DNA from: Laguncularia racemosa
Taxonomy: Eukaryota > Streptophyta > Magnoliopsida > Myrtales > Combretaceae
Reading direction: 5' to 3'
Length of the DNA: 64,000 bases
Assembly (NCBI GenBank): GCA_037954665.1
Contig: JBBMOL010000117.1
Coordinates: 1,426,001 to 1,490,000 of the forward strand
Part shown: positions 23,784 through 35,751 of the stretch, piece by piece
Layout of the letters: each line of letters begins with the position of its first letter
Numbering within the stretch: the first letter of the stretch is position 1
Made by a program: the position numbers and the translations under genes
The notes under the pieces: model-generated
Told to the model about the DNA's origin: nothing
Database searches by the model: none
What the model saw: only the letters and a program-made list of their open reading frames with translations

Positions 23784-24752
23784 CTGCAGAAACCAAGCAA
23801 AACAACATTAAGTTTCCATCCAATCTCATATGAAAACCAAGCACCAATCCCAGGTCAAACATCCGAACAATTTTATAGTAAAGTGACACACCAAAATGTA
23901 CCCCCAATTCAAGCACATTAAGGTGGAAGGCAGACTTCTCAATGCAAGGCCGCAGTGCCTTTATGGTTAAGAAGAGTCATTCTCATACTTTTGTTATATA
24001 GAGTTAAATGCCAAACACCAATCCCCTAATCTGATTTAACAACAGAACAGAAATCTATTTTTGGCAAAATACCACCAAGTTTATAAACAACAAGTACTAG
24101 ACAACGTCAATATAACAACTGAACAGATTTCGCGGAAAAGAAATATCAGCATACTGTTAGCACCATTAGCAAATTGATAGACAATCCTGCTTTCTATCAA
24201 AAGAGAAAGGAAATTTTTCCACCATATCGAACATGTCTTGCATATCATAATCATGCTTTCTTGTGTTATAACCCGCGTCTTACATGTTGTAAGTACTGTA
24301 GTAAAGACCCATTTTTAAAGCATTACAACGCGTAAAACCCGAATTGAATGTAATTGATGGAAACTTGGAGGCTCCAGCAAATTAAAACAGAAAAATTTAA
24401 TGGCACTTCTCAACACATAATTCTGGGTTCCTACAAAGTTATATACAAATGAACTGAAAATCAAAAGTTCCCATCTTTATTACACTTTTAACTGATTATT
24501 GTTCAGGAATTCCACTAGATTATGAAAAACTTAACTAAAATCTGAAAGCTCACACCTTTGAGAAAATAGACAAACACATAAACACACCCATCAAACATGT
24601 GCGCATAAAGCCTAAAACCATACAAAAGAATCAGGGGAACATCTGGAACAATAACTAAGGAGAAAAAAAGGAAAAAAAGAAAAACACACAAATCCGATAA
24701 ACAAACAATACAAAAGCAACTGCGATGACGAGAATCGATCTAGAAGATTTAC
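23784..24752 (-). other. RPS28: 5'-UTR intron of RPS28
   Basis: Minus-strand donor GTAAATCTTC follows the leader sequence ...CTTCCGG, and acceptor TTTCTGCAG lies one base upstream of the ATG. This gives a 969-bp AT-rich intron entirely in the leader. Leader introns directly before the start codon are common in plant ribosomal-protein genes. A cDNA would confirm the sites. Confidence 0.75.
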
Positions 24753-24810
24753 CCGGAAGACTGAAGAGACGGTGGCGCAAGAAATCCTAAGCCTCCAGTA
24801 ATGACGATAG

Positions 24811-24836
24811 GAAACCCTAATTGTGGGAATTTTATA
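24811..24836 (-). promoter_or_regulatory. RPS28: RPS28 core promoter: TATA box and telo-box
   Basis: On the minus strand, TATAAAA is at 24,830-24,836. A telo-box (AAACCCTAA, read on the plus strand at 24,812-24,820) follows close to the expected transcription start. Telo-boxes near the start are typical of plant ribosomal-protein promoters. Farther up, at 24,851-24,867, is an inverted pair of TTGAC-type (W-box-like) motifs. The MULE begins about 110 bp beyond the TATA box. Confidence 0.7.
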
Positions 24837-24957
24837 CTCGTTTGGTGTTGGTCAAGTCAATTGACCATGATACCCTTTGTACTTGCATGACGTATAATAA
24901 GTTTGTTTGGAGCATATAATTTTCTTCTTCTTTTTTTTCATTCTAAGTTTATTTAAA

Positions 24958-25082
24958 GGGTAACATATTTAAATATTATTTTTCAAAAAAATTATATAAA
25001 TATTATACCTATAAAACATATTACTAAAATAGATTGCAAAATCACGAATACCGTATGTGACTTTAATATAAAAAAAAATTAG
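24958..25082 (+). repeat. Left terminal inverted repeat of the MULE
   Basis: About 125 bp that aligns, with roughly 15-20 mismatches and small gaps judged by eye, to the reverse complement of 54,113-54,238. The terminal base triplet is GGG, against a GG terminus on the right. Confidence 0.88.
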
Positions 25083-26228
25083 CATCTGCACCTTCAATAC
25101 AATTTGCACTAAAAGCACGGATGATAAAATGCTTAAAGGCGTGGACCTTCATTACTATTTTTTTTTCTAAGCCATAGCTATTCCTGCCTATCCAATTTTT
25201 TATTCGATTTATACTTACCGTTAATTTATAAACACATAATAATAGTACAAAAACTTAAAAATATAAATACAAAACACATAGAAACACACAACACACAAAA
25301 AATACCTACTAACTCAAATCTCATTTTTCTCTTGTTCGCACGTAGGGAAGAGGAAGAAGAATGAGTGATTTTGCATAAGAAAGAAAGATTTATCTAGATC
25401 TAAGTGTTTCTAAATAGTTCATTTTACTTATAGTATTTTTTCTAGATAAATTGAAGTTTTTTTCATCTATATTGATTTTTTTTATATATGTTTGTATTTG
25501 ATGTAAGATTTTAGAAAAATATTAGTATAATTTTATATTTATAGAAAAGATTACTCGATATTGTTATATTATAATTTATTAAATATTATTTATATAGATA
25601 TTACATGCGTAACATGTAATATTTATTTTTATATTAGAATGAGGATTACGTATTGTAAAGAATGCAAAATATGTAGAATATGGAATAATTGTTGTGGTAT
25701 TATATGAAAATTTTAAAAAAATTAGTGAAAAAATATAATTAAAAATAATTTCAAAGAAATATTTGAAAGAAAATTTGTTTGAAAATAATCAAATGGAAAT
25801 TGAAATTAAAATTAAAATGATAAATGATAAGTAATTTTTTTTATAAATATTATTTTGAATTTTTTTATATAAATATTCTTGAAAATTATAGTGATGAAAA
25901 TTTGTAATATTTGGAATATGAAATATTTTTTACAGTATTGTAAAATGATGTGGAAATGGTTAGAATTTTTAATAGTGAAAATGTTATTAAAAAAATCTGA
26001 GAAATTTTTAGGAAAAAATCATTCATCAATCATGAGGAAAAATTTAAATATTTGAAATATTATGGAAATTTATTTTTTTGTTGAAATTTTCATAATGTTG
26101 TTATTGGAAATTGTCATATTTATTAAAAAAAGCTTATAATTTATATATACTATGGATAAGGAAAAAATGATTGATTATGTCAAGTTGATGACCTATGCAT
26201 TTGGAAAATTGTAACTGGTGATTGGGCG

Positions 26229-28458
26229 GTGGAGTATGACATGGATCCGGTAAAGAAGTTGAAAATGAAGAAAAACATTAGGTACAACGAATTTTTATAC
26301 AAAATATATCGGAGCATCGGAGTTGATCATACCAAAGTGAGGGTTGAGATAATTTATAAACATCCTATGTTCCATGGGAACAATACATGTTATGCGTTGA
26401 TGGCAATTAAAGATGACGAAGATATTTAAAATTTTATTAAAATGGCTACATCATATGGAAATCGTGGCATACAATAATTATTCATCAGAATTTCTGATAA
26501 TTCAGGAGGCCCCTTAGTAAGGCAAACATTTGATACAAGTAATTAGCCACAGTTGTCACATCACATTGTAGAAATTTAACTAGAGCCATCAACATTTCAA
26601 TCCTCAATTCTAACCCCAATGGAAGTGAACAATGAGGTTGGAATAGATAGATTAGTTACTCTAATGTTACAATGACCAGTGACACAGGATTCGCGCATGG
26701 TTCATGTGGGAGCGGAGGCTGCAGCTGACACCGATGGTGGAATGGGTGTTGAGTAGGAAAGCAATGATAACGAGGAGAGTTCCAATGAGGAAAATGAGGA
26801 GAGTGAGAACAAGGGTGATAAAGTAGCGGAAGAAGAGTCTCCAACCATACATACATACTCGAGACAGCCAATATATCGAATAGAGCAGGCTGAACCACCT
26901 ACCATGCTAGTTAGAGATCTTGTTCCGTATTATAATTATGGGGGCGATAGTGGTTACATTTATTTTGAGTAGGAGCAAACGATATTTGCAGTGATTCAAG
27001 AAGCAGCAACGATTTTTATAGGGGCATGAGATTCAAGACAAAAGCAGATGTCATTCAAGTAGTGAAGTTTTACCATGTGAAAAACCATTACAACTTCACT
27101 ATTGTAGAGTCCAACCCACTGTTGTGATCTATTTATTATTTAAGAAGGGACGACGGTTGTAAATGGAGGCTTAGGGCTCGAAAGAAGAAGATGGAGGGCA
27201 TGTTTGTGGTGACAAGATTCGAGGGTCCACACTCATGCAATAACCTACTAATTAGTCAGGATCACCTATAGCTGGATTACAATCTCCTTGCCAGCCGATT
27301 TGTAAATCTTCTTAGGGAGAATCCTGATATAAAAGTGGTCGAGCTGACTTCTGTTGTCAAACGGGAATTTGGCTATAGAATCAGCAGAAGATGGGTTTGG
27401 GAGGGAAAAAAACGGGCTATCGAGCTCATGTACAGGAATTGGGAGAAGTTTTACGATGAACTCCTAAAACTTTTCAATGCAATAGAAAATACGAACCTCA
27501 GAATACGAATAGATTAGGGGTATAATAGATTGAGTACCCCCGATGTATCCACTTTAAAGTGGGTATTCTAGGCCTTTGAGCCGTGCATCGCAGCATGGAG
27601 ATTCCTCAGACCTGTTATTACCATTAATGCCACCTTTCTATATGGGAAGTACACCTAGAAGTTACTAGTTGCCTGTGGCATTGATGGTAACAATCATATA
27701 CTTACATTAGCATTTGCTCTGGTTGATCAGGAGACAATTGAGACATGGGGTTGGTTTTTATGAAAACTGAAGGAATATGTTGTCAATGAGCGTAAAGGTC
27801 ATGAAACCATTTGCCTCATATCGGATAGACATGTAAGCATCAAAATAGTAGTCCATGAAGCAACAAATGGATGGTAACCTCCATTTGCGGTGTGGTGGTT
27901 CTGCCTCCGACATGTTGCGAGCAACTTCAACTCGATACATAAAAACACCCAGTGTCAGAAGTTGGTGACATATGCAAGGTTGCAAGCCTAATCTCGCAAG
28001 TTGAATTAGATGATGGAGTAGGTGGGGATGATTTTGCTAGATGCGATACACTAGTTTGATGATGTGCCATTGGATATGTAGACGCTAGCTTATGACGGCT
28101 ACTATCGATTTGGGTATATGAACTCCAATGTTGTTGAAAGCTATCATTTCGTATTGAAGGGGGCTTGGGGGTTACCTATGATAGCTTAAGTGAAGAAAAT
28201 GTTCTACAATTGTGTTGGGTACTTCGTGCAAAAGCAAATGAAGGCATTGAAGAATATAGCGAAGGGTAGAATTTTCACCAAATATGCAGCCTAAATGATC
28301 GACAAATGGAGTTCATGAGCTAGCAACCACAAGGTCATCAACTAAAGTAGGCATGGCAGAGTTTTTGAAGTCCTTACTAGTAGCCGTTGCATTACCATTG
28401 GGTTAAGGGGAGGGGGCCGAATGTACGTTGTCAACTTTGCCCACAGCACATGCAACTT
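26229..28458 (+). pseudogene. MuDR-type MULE transposase, first part (decayed)
   Basis: The N-terminal segment (KNIRYNEFLYKIYRS near 26,275) is followed by an acidic linker. The FAR1/MuDR-type DNA-binding region lies at about 27,030-27,340 (MRFKTKADVIQVVKFY, CKWRLRARKK, HSCNN). The MULE catalytic domain follows. It holds TINATFLYGKY near 27,630, where the first catalytic aspartate (usually in the D-T/A-F/H-LYG motif) reads Asn. Then come LAFALVDQET near 27,715, the SDRH second aspartate near 27,825, and MNSNVVESYHF with the glutamate near 28,135. At least a dozen stops interrupt it. The SWIM zinc-finger motif is cut after S-T-C-N by the copia insertion at 28,459 and resumes at 39,494. The product is inactive. 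Confidence 0.85.
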
Positions 28459-30506
28459 GTTAAGTTCTATAGTTTAGTTTTGATGATAACAAAAGAGGAT
28501 TAAAATATTTAATATGTTTATTCTTGAGTACAAGAGTTTCAGATTATATCGAAGTTATTTAATGGACTTTTGAAATAGACAAAAGGTGTTTCAAAAGTTT
28601 AACAAAAAAGTTTTCAATAAAAATAAAGTAACAAAAGATAGTTCAAAACCTTTGAATTCTTTGTAAAAGTCCTTAATCTTGTTAATAGTTAGACAAAAGT
28701 TCTTTCAGAACCTTTAAAACAAACAAAGAAGTACGAAGTTTTTAGACAAAAAAATATTTTAGAACCTTTACTATACGAAGACATTATAAGATTTTGTTTC
28801 AGAAGTTTTAACAGAACCTTTAGGATAGCATGAGTAGTATGTGGTTCTAGTTAGAAGCTATTTCAGAACCTTCAGCGGTAAGAAGTATATGCTTGATAAA
28901 AGCATGTTTAGAACCTTTATGTTTGAACACGAATTTTTCCATATTCAAAGAAAATGATTAAATTTTGTGTTCTTATAATTTTTTTTAAGGCCTAGCTTCA
29001 TTTGTCAAGTATATTTAGGTAATATACTTGATGTATTTCACTAAAGTGGGATTTATCATCTTGGGGATTTCATCACTTCAAGTTTTTATCAAAAATTTTA
29101 TTCAAAATTTATTTGTTTTCCACTTTAATTTTGACTGTTGGTTCGTTGATATGTTGCAAAGATGTTTTCCAAAAATTCTTCGTAATTTATTCTTGGATAT
29201 ATGTTTAAAGCCGGCAATAAAGATATGCTTGTTATGAGAAGATAAGGCTCCACAACTAGAGCTAGGAATTGCGAGGCAGGTCAGTAGGCTGACTCATTGG
29301 AACCCGCAAAAATTTGTAAGGTGGGCAAAAAAATTTGGCCTATAGGGTAGGGCGGGTAGCTTGCCATAAGCACCGGTTGGCCCGAGGACTCGCAAAACCA
29401 AAAAAAAAAAAGGGCAAGGCAATGCAATATATATATATATATATATATATATTACTATTACATTTTCATTGGACTAGATTAATAATAAATTACTATTTTT
29501 CATAAGTTTAACTTAACTTAAAGAATTAGAATTTAGAATACTAAATTTTTTATAAAAAAAAAATTTATAGGTGGGGCGGCCCAAATTTCTCTACTCGCAA
29601 CCTTTGCGGGTCACTACGGGTCAGCCTGTGTTAACCTGCGGGCTGGCCCATTTGACCCGCATTCTTGGCTCCATCCACAACATGAGGGATATCATGAAGT
29701 CTTTTGAAGTTTATCTAGAAATATCTCAACAAGTTTATCTTTTAAGCTTATCTAGTTTTTCAAATATTTAAATCCAGGAAAAGATCTCTACAACAAGAAG
29801 AAACACATCGTATGATAGATTTCTATTGAAGATTATCTAGATTTTAAATTCAAATATCAAAGAGGAAATCTCAGTCATTTCTATCAAAAGGATTATTCGA
29901 AATTCAAATTGTTGTTAAGTTTTTTTCTTGCTAGCTGACCATTGTTCTTCTTCTATAAAAAAGAAAGAAGCTCCAAAAGTTAAAGAAGATCAATGAAGAA
30001 CACAAGTAGAAAATCTTGATCTTGTTATCTTTTGAAAGGCGCACAAAAGAGTTCTCATTTAATTGTTATTGAACTTAATTGTAGAAGATACTTTATTTCT
30101 CTTCTTTGTTTATTTGATTATTCTTGTGAGTGATTGAGAGTTCTTTATCATTGTAGTTAAGTGATCAGCTTAGTGTGAAACTTAGGGAGACTCAATAGTG
30201 AGACTTTGCCAAAGTGTTGGTGTTTTTGTACTCTCAATTTAATTTAGGTATAGTGAAACTCAACTGATAGAGACAATCGAGTCCTTAGCTTAGAGTTAGA
30301 AGAGAGGACATACGCGTAAGGCGGAACCTTTATACATCATTGAGCTTGATTTTCTCTCTCTCTCTATTTTTTTTATTTAATTGCATGCTTATTGTTTATT
30401 TGTTAATCACGCCATTAGAATTTCCATTCAAGAGTGGTTTTAACAAAGTTGCAAAAAATTGTAATTAATAAATTCACCCCCTTTGATTAATTTAATGGGA
30501 CCAACA
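28459..30506 (+). repeat. 5' LTR of the SIRE-like copia (carries a hAT MITE)
   Basis: 2048 bp. It is longer than the 3' LTR because of the 417-bp insert at 29,257-29,673 plus its 8-bp duplication. Other small indels distinguish the pair, e.g. extra sequence in the 3' LTR near 38,580-38,615. Compared with its partner, many G positions read A here. Confidence 0.9.
29257..29673 (+). mobile_element. hAT-type MITE (417 bp) in the copia 5' LTR
   Basis: Absent from the partner LTR. It is flanked by perfect 8-bp direct repeats TCCACAAC (29,249-29,256 and 29,674-29,681), the duplication size of hAT transposons. The ends TAGAGCTAGGAAT and, on the opposite strand, TGGAGCCAAGAAT form imperfect inverted repeats. 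The outer parts are rich in GCGGG/CCCGC motifs and the centre is an AT-rich core with a (TA)n run near 29,431-29,453. No coding capacity. Confidence 0.9.
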
Positions 30507-30550
30507 ATTGGTATCAAAGCAGAACTCTCTTATTGTATTGAGTGATCTAA

Positions 30551-32008
30551 ATGGTTGAGAACAATGTTGCAATTAACCGAGGACCTTTCTTTGACGATTC
30601 AAAATTTTCATATTGGAAAATGTGCATGGAAACTTATTTCAAGGCTAATGACTATGACTCATGGTAGGTTATTTCCTTAGGAGATAGAACAATCGATTTG
30701 GATGGAGATTCAATTCTATCAAACTCAGAGAAGAAAGCCATTAAGAAAAATAATAAAGAAAAATATCTATTGCTGACCACCATTGTTGCAATAGAGTTCT
30801 ATCTGATATCCTCTTGTGCAAATGTAAAGGAGATATGGGATACTCTATGCGACACATATGAAGGGACAAATACAATCAAAGAAACTGAGATAAATGCTTT
30901 AGTTCAACAGTATGAATTATTTAAATTTAAATATGATGAAGTTATAAAAAATTCTTTTAACAGGTTCACAGCAATCACCAATAAGCTTGCATCATTGGGG
31001 AAGAGACTTACTGATTTAGATCTTGTCAGAAAAATGTTAAGGATACTGCCACCATCTTGGGATGAAAAGAAAACAACTATAAAAGAAGCTCATGACCTCA
31101 ACAAGTTCTCTCTTAGTTAACTAAGGGAAAAGCTCATGGCGTATGAGTCTCACATAAAGACCACACAAGGAGCAAAAAGTAATACCAAAGGAATAGCATT
31201 CAAAGCTAAGGAAGTTATGCAGAATGATTTAGAATCTAATGACAATGACAATGAGGAAGAAGAGGATATAAATTTGCTAGCCCGAAGGCTTAACAGACTA
31301 CTCAAGAAGCAAAGAGATAAGAAGTTTAGTACATTTAAGAAAACTACCGAATATAAGAAAAATGATGCAGGGAAAGCCTACAAGGAGAAAGAGAAACAAA
31401 AAGAGAAAAAGGAAATCCAATGCTATGAATGTAAGAAGCCAGGAGATATTAAGTATGAATGTCCTACTTTGATAAAAAAGATGGAGAAATACAAAAAGAA
31501 GAGTCATGTAATGCTAGCTACATGGAGTGATCTGGGGGACTTAGAAACTAATCCAGAAGATTTAGAAGCAGAGGAGGAGGAGGCAAATCTTTGTCTCATG
31601 GCCAATTTCGATGTACATTCTAAATCCGATGATGATGTAATTGAAGATGATATGTTAGCAGAAATGAAGAAATTACTAAGAGCATTTAAAAAGGCTGATA
31701 TGAAATTGGCTAAATTTGATAATGAAATAAAGGCTCTTAAAAATGAAAAAGAAGCATTAAGACAAACCAATTCATTACTTGTTGATGAGAATGACATATT
31801 GAAGCATGAAAATGAATCTATGCATGTTAACCTTGATAAATTAAGAAAAGAGAATCACATGCTTAAGGAAGAATCCAATAGTATGAAAGTAAGAATTGAT
31901 GATTTGTCTAACTGCTTGAAAAACACATTTAATAAATTTGATGAAAGTGATAAGAAATTGAGCATGCTAATTTCCTCTCAAAGATTATCAAATGAAAACC
32001 ATGGTTAG
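30551..32008 (+). pseudogene. gag of the SIRE-like copia
   Basis: The ATG at 30,551 is 31 nt past the primer site. The frame stays open to 32,008 except for TAG near 30,665 and TAA at 31,118. The N-terminal half is a copia-type (UBN2) gag, with SYWKMCMETYF and later IWDTLCDTYEG. Near 31,420 is a zinc knuckle in which the histidine is replaced (CYECKKPGDIKYEC). A long acidic and coiled-coil region follows (31,560-31,990). It forms the capsid-like particle in active elements. Confidence 0.85.
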
Positions 32009-35000
32009 GATATAATCTTGGTACTAATTCAAAAACAAATCATAATACTGTATTTGTAGCAAGTTGTTAATGATGATTTTATCATTAAAAAGAATGAACC
32101 AAACAGTAATCATGTGAAAAGAAATTATGTGAGAAATACCAGAAGTTATGACAAAAGTTATCCTAAGAGAAGGTATTCATATAATGGGCACTATAGAAGC
32201 AACATCAAAAGATATACTAGAAGGTATACAAATCAAAATTACAAAAAGTAGGTAAATGACAGGTATTGGAATAATGATATTTATTCTTGTTTCTTTTGTG
32301 ATAAACCTAGACACATAGAAAAGTATTGCTTTTATAAGAAGAATAAGCTTAGTAGCTAATAAGTAAATCAAACAAGCTTATCTTTTGGAGGACCCAAACT
32401 TGTTTGGGTTCCTAAAAGGGTTTTATCCTTTTTGATGTGTGCAGGAACATGAAGCTAAAATCAGAGGAACATGGTATCTAGATAGTAGATGTTCTAGACA
32501 TATGATTGGAGATGCTTCATTGTTCAATAGTATAATATGGGAAGAAAAAGGATATGTGAAGTTTAGAGATGATAATAAATATAAAATCATTGCTTCGAGA
32601 ATAGTTAGTATACATCCTTACACTATTGAAAATGTTTATCTTGTGAAAGGTTTAAAACATAATTTGCTGAGTATTAGTCAATTATGTGATAAAGGTTACA
32701 AGATGATATTTGAACTAGAAAAGTGCTATGCTTTTAATGAAAAAGGAGTAAAATTATTTGAAGGATTTAGGAAAAAGAACATCTACCTTATAAATCCAGC
32801 TGATGTTGAAAGTGTTTATTTGTTATCAATGAATGATCATATTTTTACTTAGAATAAATGATTAGGACATGTTAATTTTAATTAATTAGAGAAGTTATCT
32901 AAAAAGAATATCATAAAAGGATTGCCTAGAATTAATATTAGATAAGATGTGAAATGTGATACTTGCTTAAAGAATAAAATGGTTTCTGTGTCTCATAAAA
33001 GCAAAAATGCAATTTCTACTCAAAGACCTCTTAAATTATTGCATCTTGATCTATTTGGACCTACTAAAGTTCTAAGCATGGGTGGAAGTAAATTTGGACT
33101 TGTTATTGTCGATGATTTTTCAAGATATACATTGGTTATATTCTTGCGACGTAAAAGAGATACCTTTGATTCTTTTCAAAAATTTGCAAAACAAATACAA
33201 AACGAAAAAGGAATTTCCATAATTAGTCTTTAAACTAATCATAAAACTGAGTTTCAAAATGCAAAATTTTAAAATTTTTGTGAAGAACAAGGTATATCTC
33301 TTAACTTTTTAGCTCCATATACTCCTAAAAAAAAAATGGAGTTATGGAACACAAGAATAGAAAAATTCAGCAAATGACAAGATCTATGTTAAATGAAAGT
33401 AGTCTTGCTAAGTATTTTTGGGTAGAAGCTGTTTCCATAGCTTGCTTTATCATCAATAGAGTTTTTATTTAGGCCATGAAAACCAAAACTGCTTATGAGC
33501 TATTTCAAGGTAAGAAACCTAATGTTTCATATTTTCATGTTTTTGGCTCCAAATGCTTTGTGAAAAAAAAAAAAAAACATTCTTAATCTTGATAAGTTTG
33601 ATGAAAGATCTGATGCAGCTATTTTCTTAGGCTATTCTTTAAATAGTCGTGCTTATTGTGTTTTTAATAAAACAAATAAACCTATCGAAGAATTAATAAA
33701 TGTGAAATTTATTGAAGATCTGAAAGATGATGATTCTGATGGAGAAAAGGATCCCAATCCTAAAGAAGAAGCTGGTGTAGAACCTAAATCTAAAGCACCT
33801 ACTGTTGTTACTCAAGGATCTGGTTATTCAGAACTTGTGTTAGAGAAAGTGACAAAAGGTACTTGAAAAGTTATGAGATATGAACCAGAAGCTTCTAAGG
33901 CTTAGAGATATAAGTCTGCTTATCCTTTTGATCTAATAATAGGTAATATAAATTCTGGTGTTAAAACTGGAGTTGGTTTATAAAACTTTGAAAATCACTT
34001 TGTTTTGTTATCTGAAATTGAACCTAATAATATAGAGGAAGCCTTAAATGATAATAATTAGATAAATGCAATGCAAGAAGAGTTAAATCAATTTCAAAGA
34101 AATAATGTATGGAATTTAGTTCCTAGACCTCAGGGAAAATCAATAAGTGGAACTAAATGGGTGTTTAAAAACAAATTGGATGAAGATGGAAAAATAGTAA
34201 GAAATAAAGCAAGATTAGTAGCTAAAGGTTATTCACAAGAAGAAGGCATAGATTTTGATGAAACCTATGCACCTGTTGCTAGATTAAAACCAATACGTTT
34301 TATGCTTGCTTATGCTTGTTATAAAAATTTTAAAGTTTTTCAAATGGATGTGAAAAGTGCATTTTTAAATGGATTTATAAAAGAAGAAGTTTTTGTTGAA
34401 CAACCCCCTAGTTTTGAAGATCCTTTTAAAACTAATTATGTTTTCAAACTCAATAAGGCATTGTATGGTTTAAAACAAGCCCTAAGGGCATGGTATGAAA
34501 GATTGAGTATGTTTTTACTTTCAAAAGATTTTCAAAGAGGAAAAGTGGATATCACATTATTCTTAAAAACATATAATCATGATATTTTGATTGTACAAAT
34601 AAATGTAGATGACATAATTTTTGGATTTACTAATGAATTGTGTTGTCAAGAGTTTGCTAAGACTATGCAGGCATAATTCGAAATGTCAATGATAGGTGAG
34701 TTGACATTTTTTCTTAAGCTACAAATAAAACAAACTAAGGAAGGAATTTTTATTCATCAAGAAAAGTATACAAGACAGATTTTAAAGAAATTTAGATATG
34801 AAGGTTAAAAAAAGGCTGCAAAACCTATGAGCACTTCAATAAGGTTAGACTCTAACTTAAATGGAAAGAAGGTACGTGAAAAACTTTATAGAAGTCTTAT
34901 AGGATCTTTGCTATACTTGACTGCATCTACATTTGATATTCTATTTATTGTATGTTTGTGCGCAAGATTTCAAAGTGCTCCAAAAGAAACACAATTATCA

Positions 35001-35547
35001 GTTGTTAAGTGAATTTTCCAATACTTAATAAATACTTCTAAATTAGGCATCAGGTATTCTAAAAATCAAAATTTTAATTTAATTGGATATTCTGATGTAG
35101 ATTATGCAGGTTGTAAAATTGACAAAAAAAGTACATCAGGTACTTGTCAGTTCCAAGGTGACAAATTAGTTTCTTAGTCTTTTAAGAAACAAAATTTTGT
35201 TACCTTATCCATAGCTGAAGCATAATATCTTTCCATTGGTAACTATTATGCTCAAGTTTTATTTATAAAACAGAATTTTGAACAATTATGGAATGAATTT
35301 TAAAAATGTGCCAATTAAATGTGATAATACGAGTGCAATAAATTTCACAAAAAATCCAATACAACATTTTAGGTCAAAGCATATAGAAATAAGACATCAC
35401 TTTATTAGAGATCATGTGATTATTGGAAATATAAATGTTGAATTTGTACCAATTGAAAATCAATTTGCAGATATATTTACTAAACCACTTGAAAAAATAA
35501 ATTTTGAATTTATTAGGAATGAAATGGGAATTTGCAATCCATTTTGA
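32009..35547 (+). pseudogene. pol of the SIRE-like copia (protease, integrase, RT, RNase H)
   Basis: A second CX2CX4HX4C knuckle (CFFCDKPRHIEKYC) lies at about 32,290. Then comes the protease region WYLDSRCSRHM at 32,471, where the usual DSGCS reads DSRCS. The pre-integrase CDTC motif is near 32,955, and the integrase core begins HLDLFGPTK near 33,040. RT is at 34,071-34,676 (GTKWVFKNK, FAPVAR-like YAPVARL, MDVKSAFLNG, VDDIIFG). RNase H starts near 35,080 (YSDVDYAGC) and the C-terminus ADIFTKPL ends at the TGA 35,545-35,547. Many stops and several frameshifts are present, densest in the integrase (33,235-33,900). Confidence 0.88.
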
Positions 35548-35751
35548 ATTTTAATTTTACTTCTCATTTGTTGTAATTATAAAGATTCCCCTTCTTTTAA
35601 TCTTTAGAGAAAAGAAAAACCAAAACATGCATTTATGAGTGTTCAATTTTTTTTTTTAAACTGCCATCTATTTGTTCTCTATCATTTGCTTAACAGTTTA
35701 ACTTCCTCAATTTTGGAATTTTTTTTTTAAACCTTCAAACTTTGACAAAAA

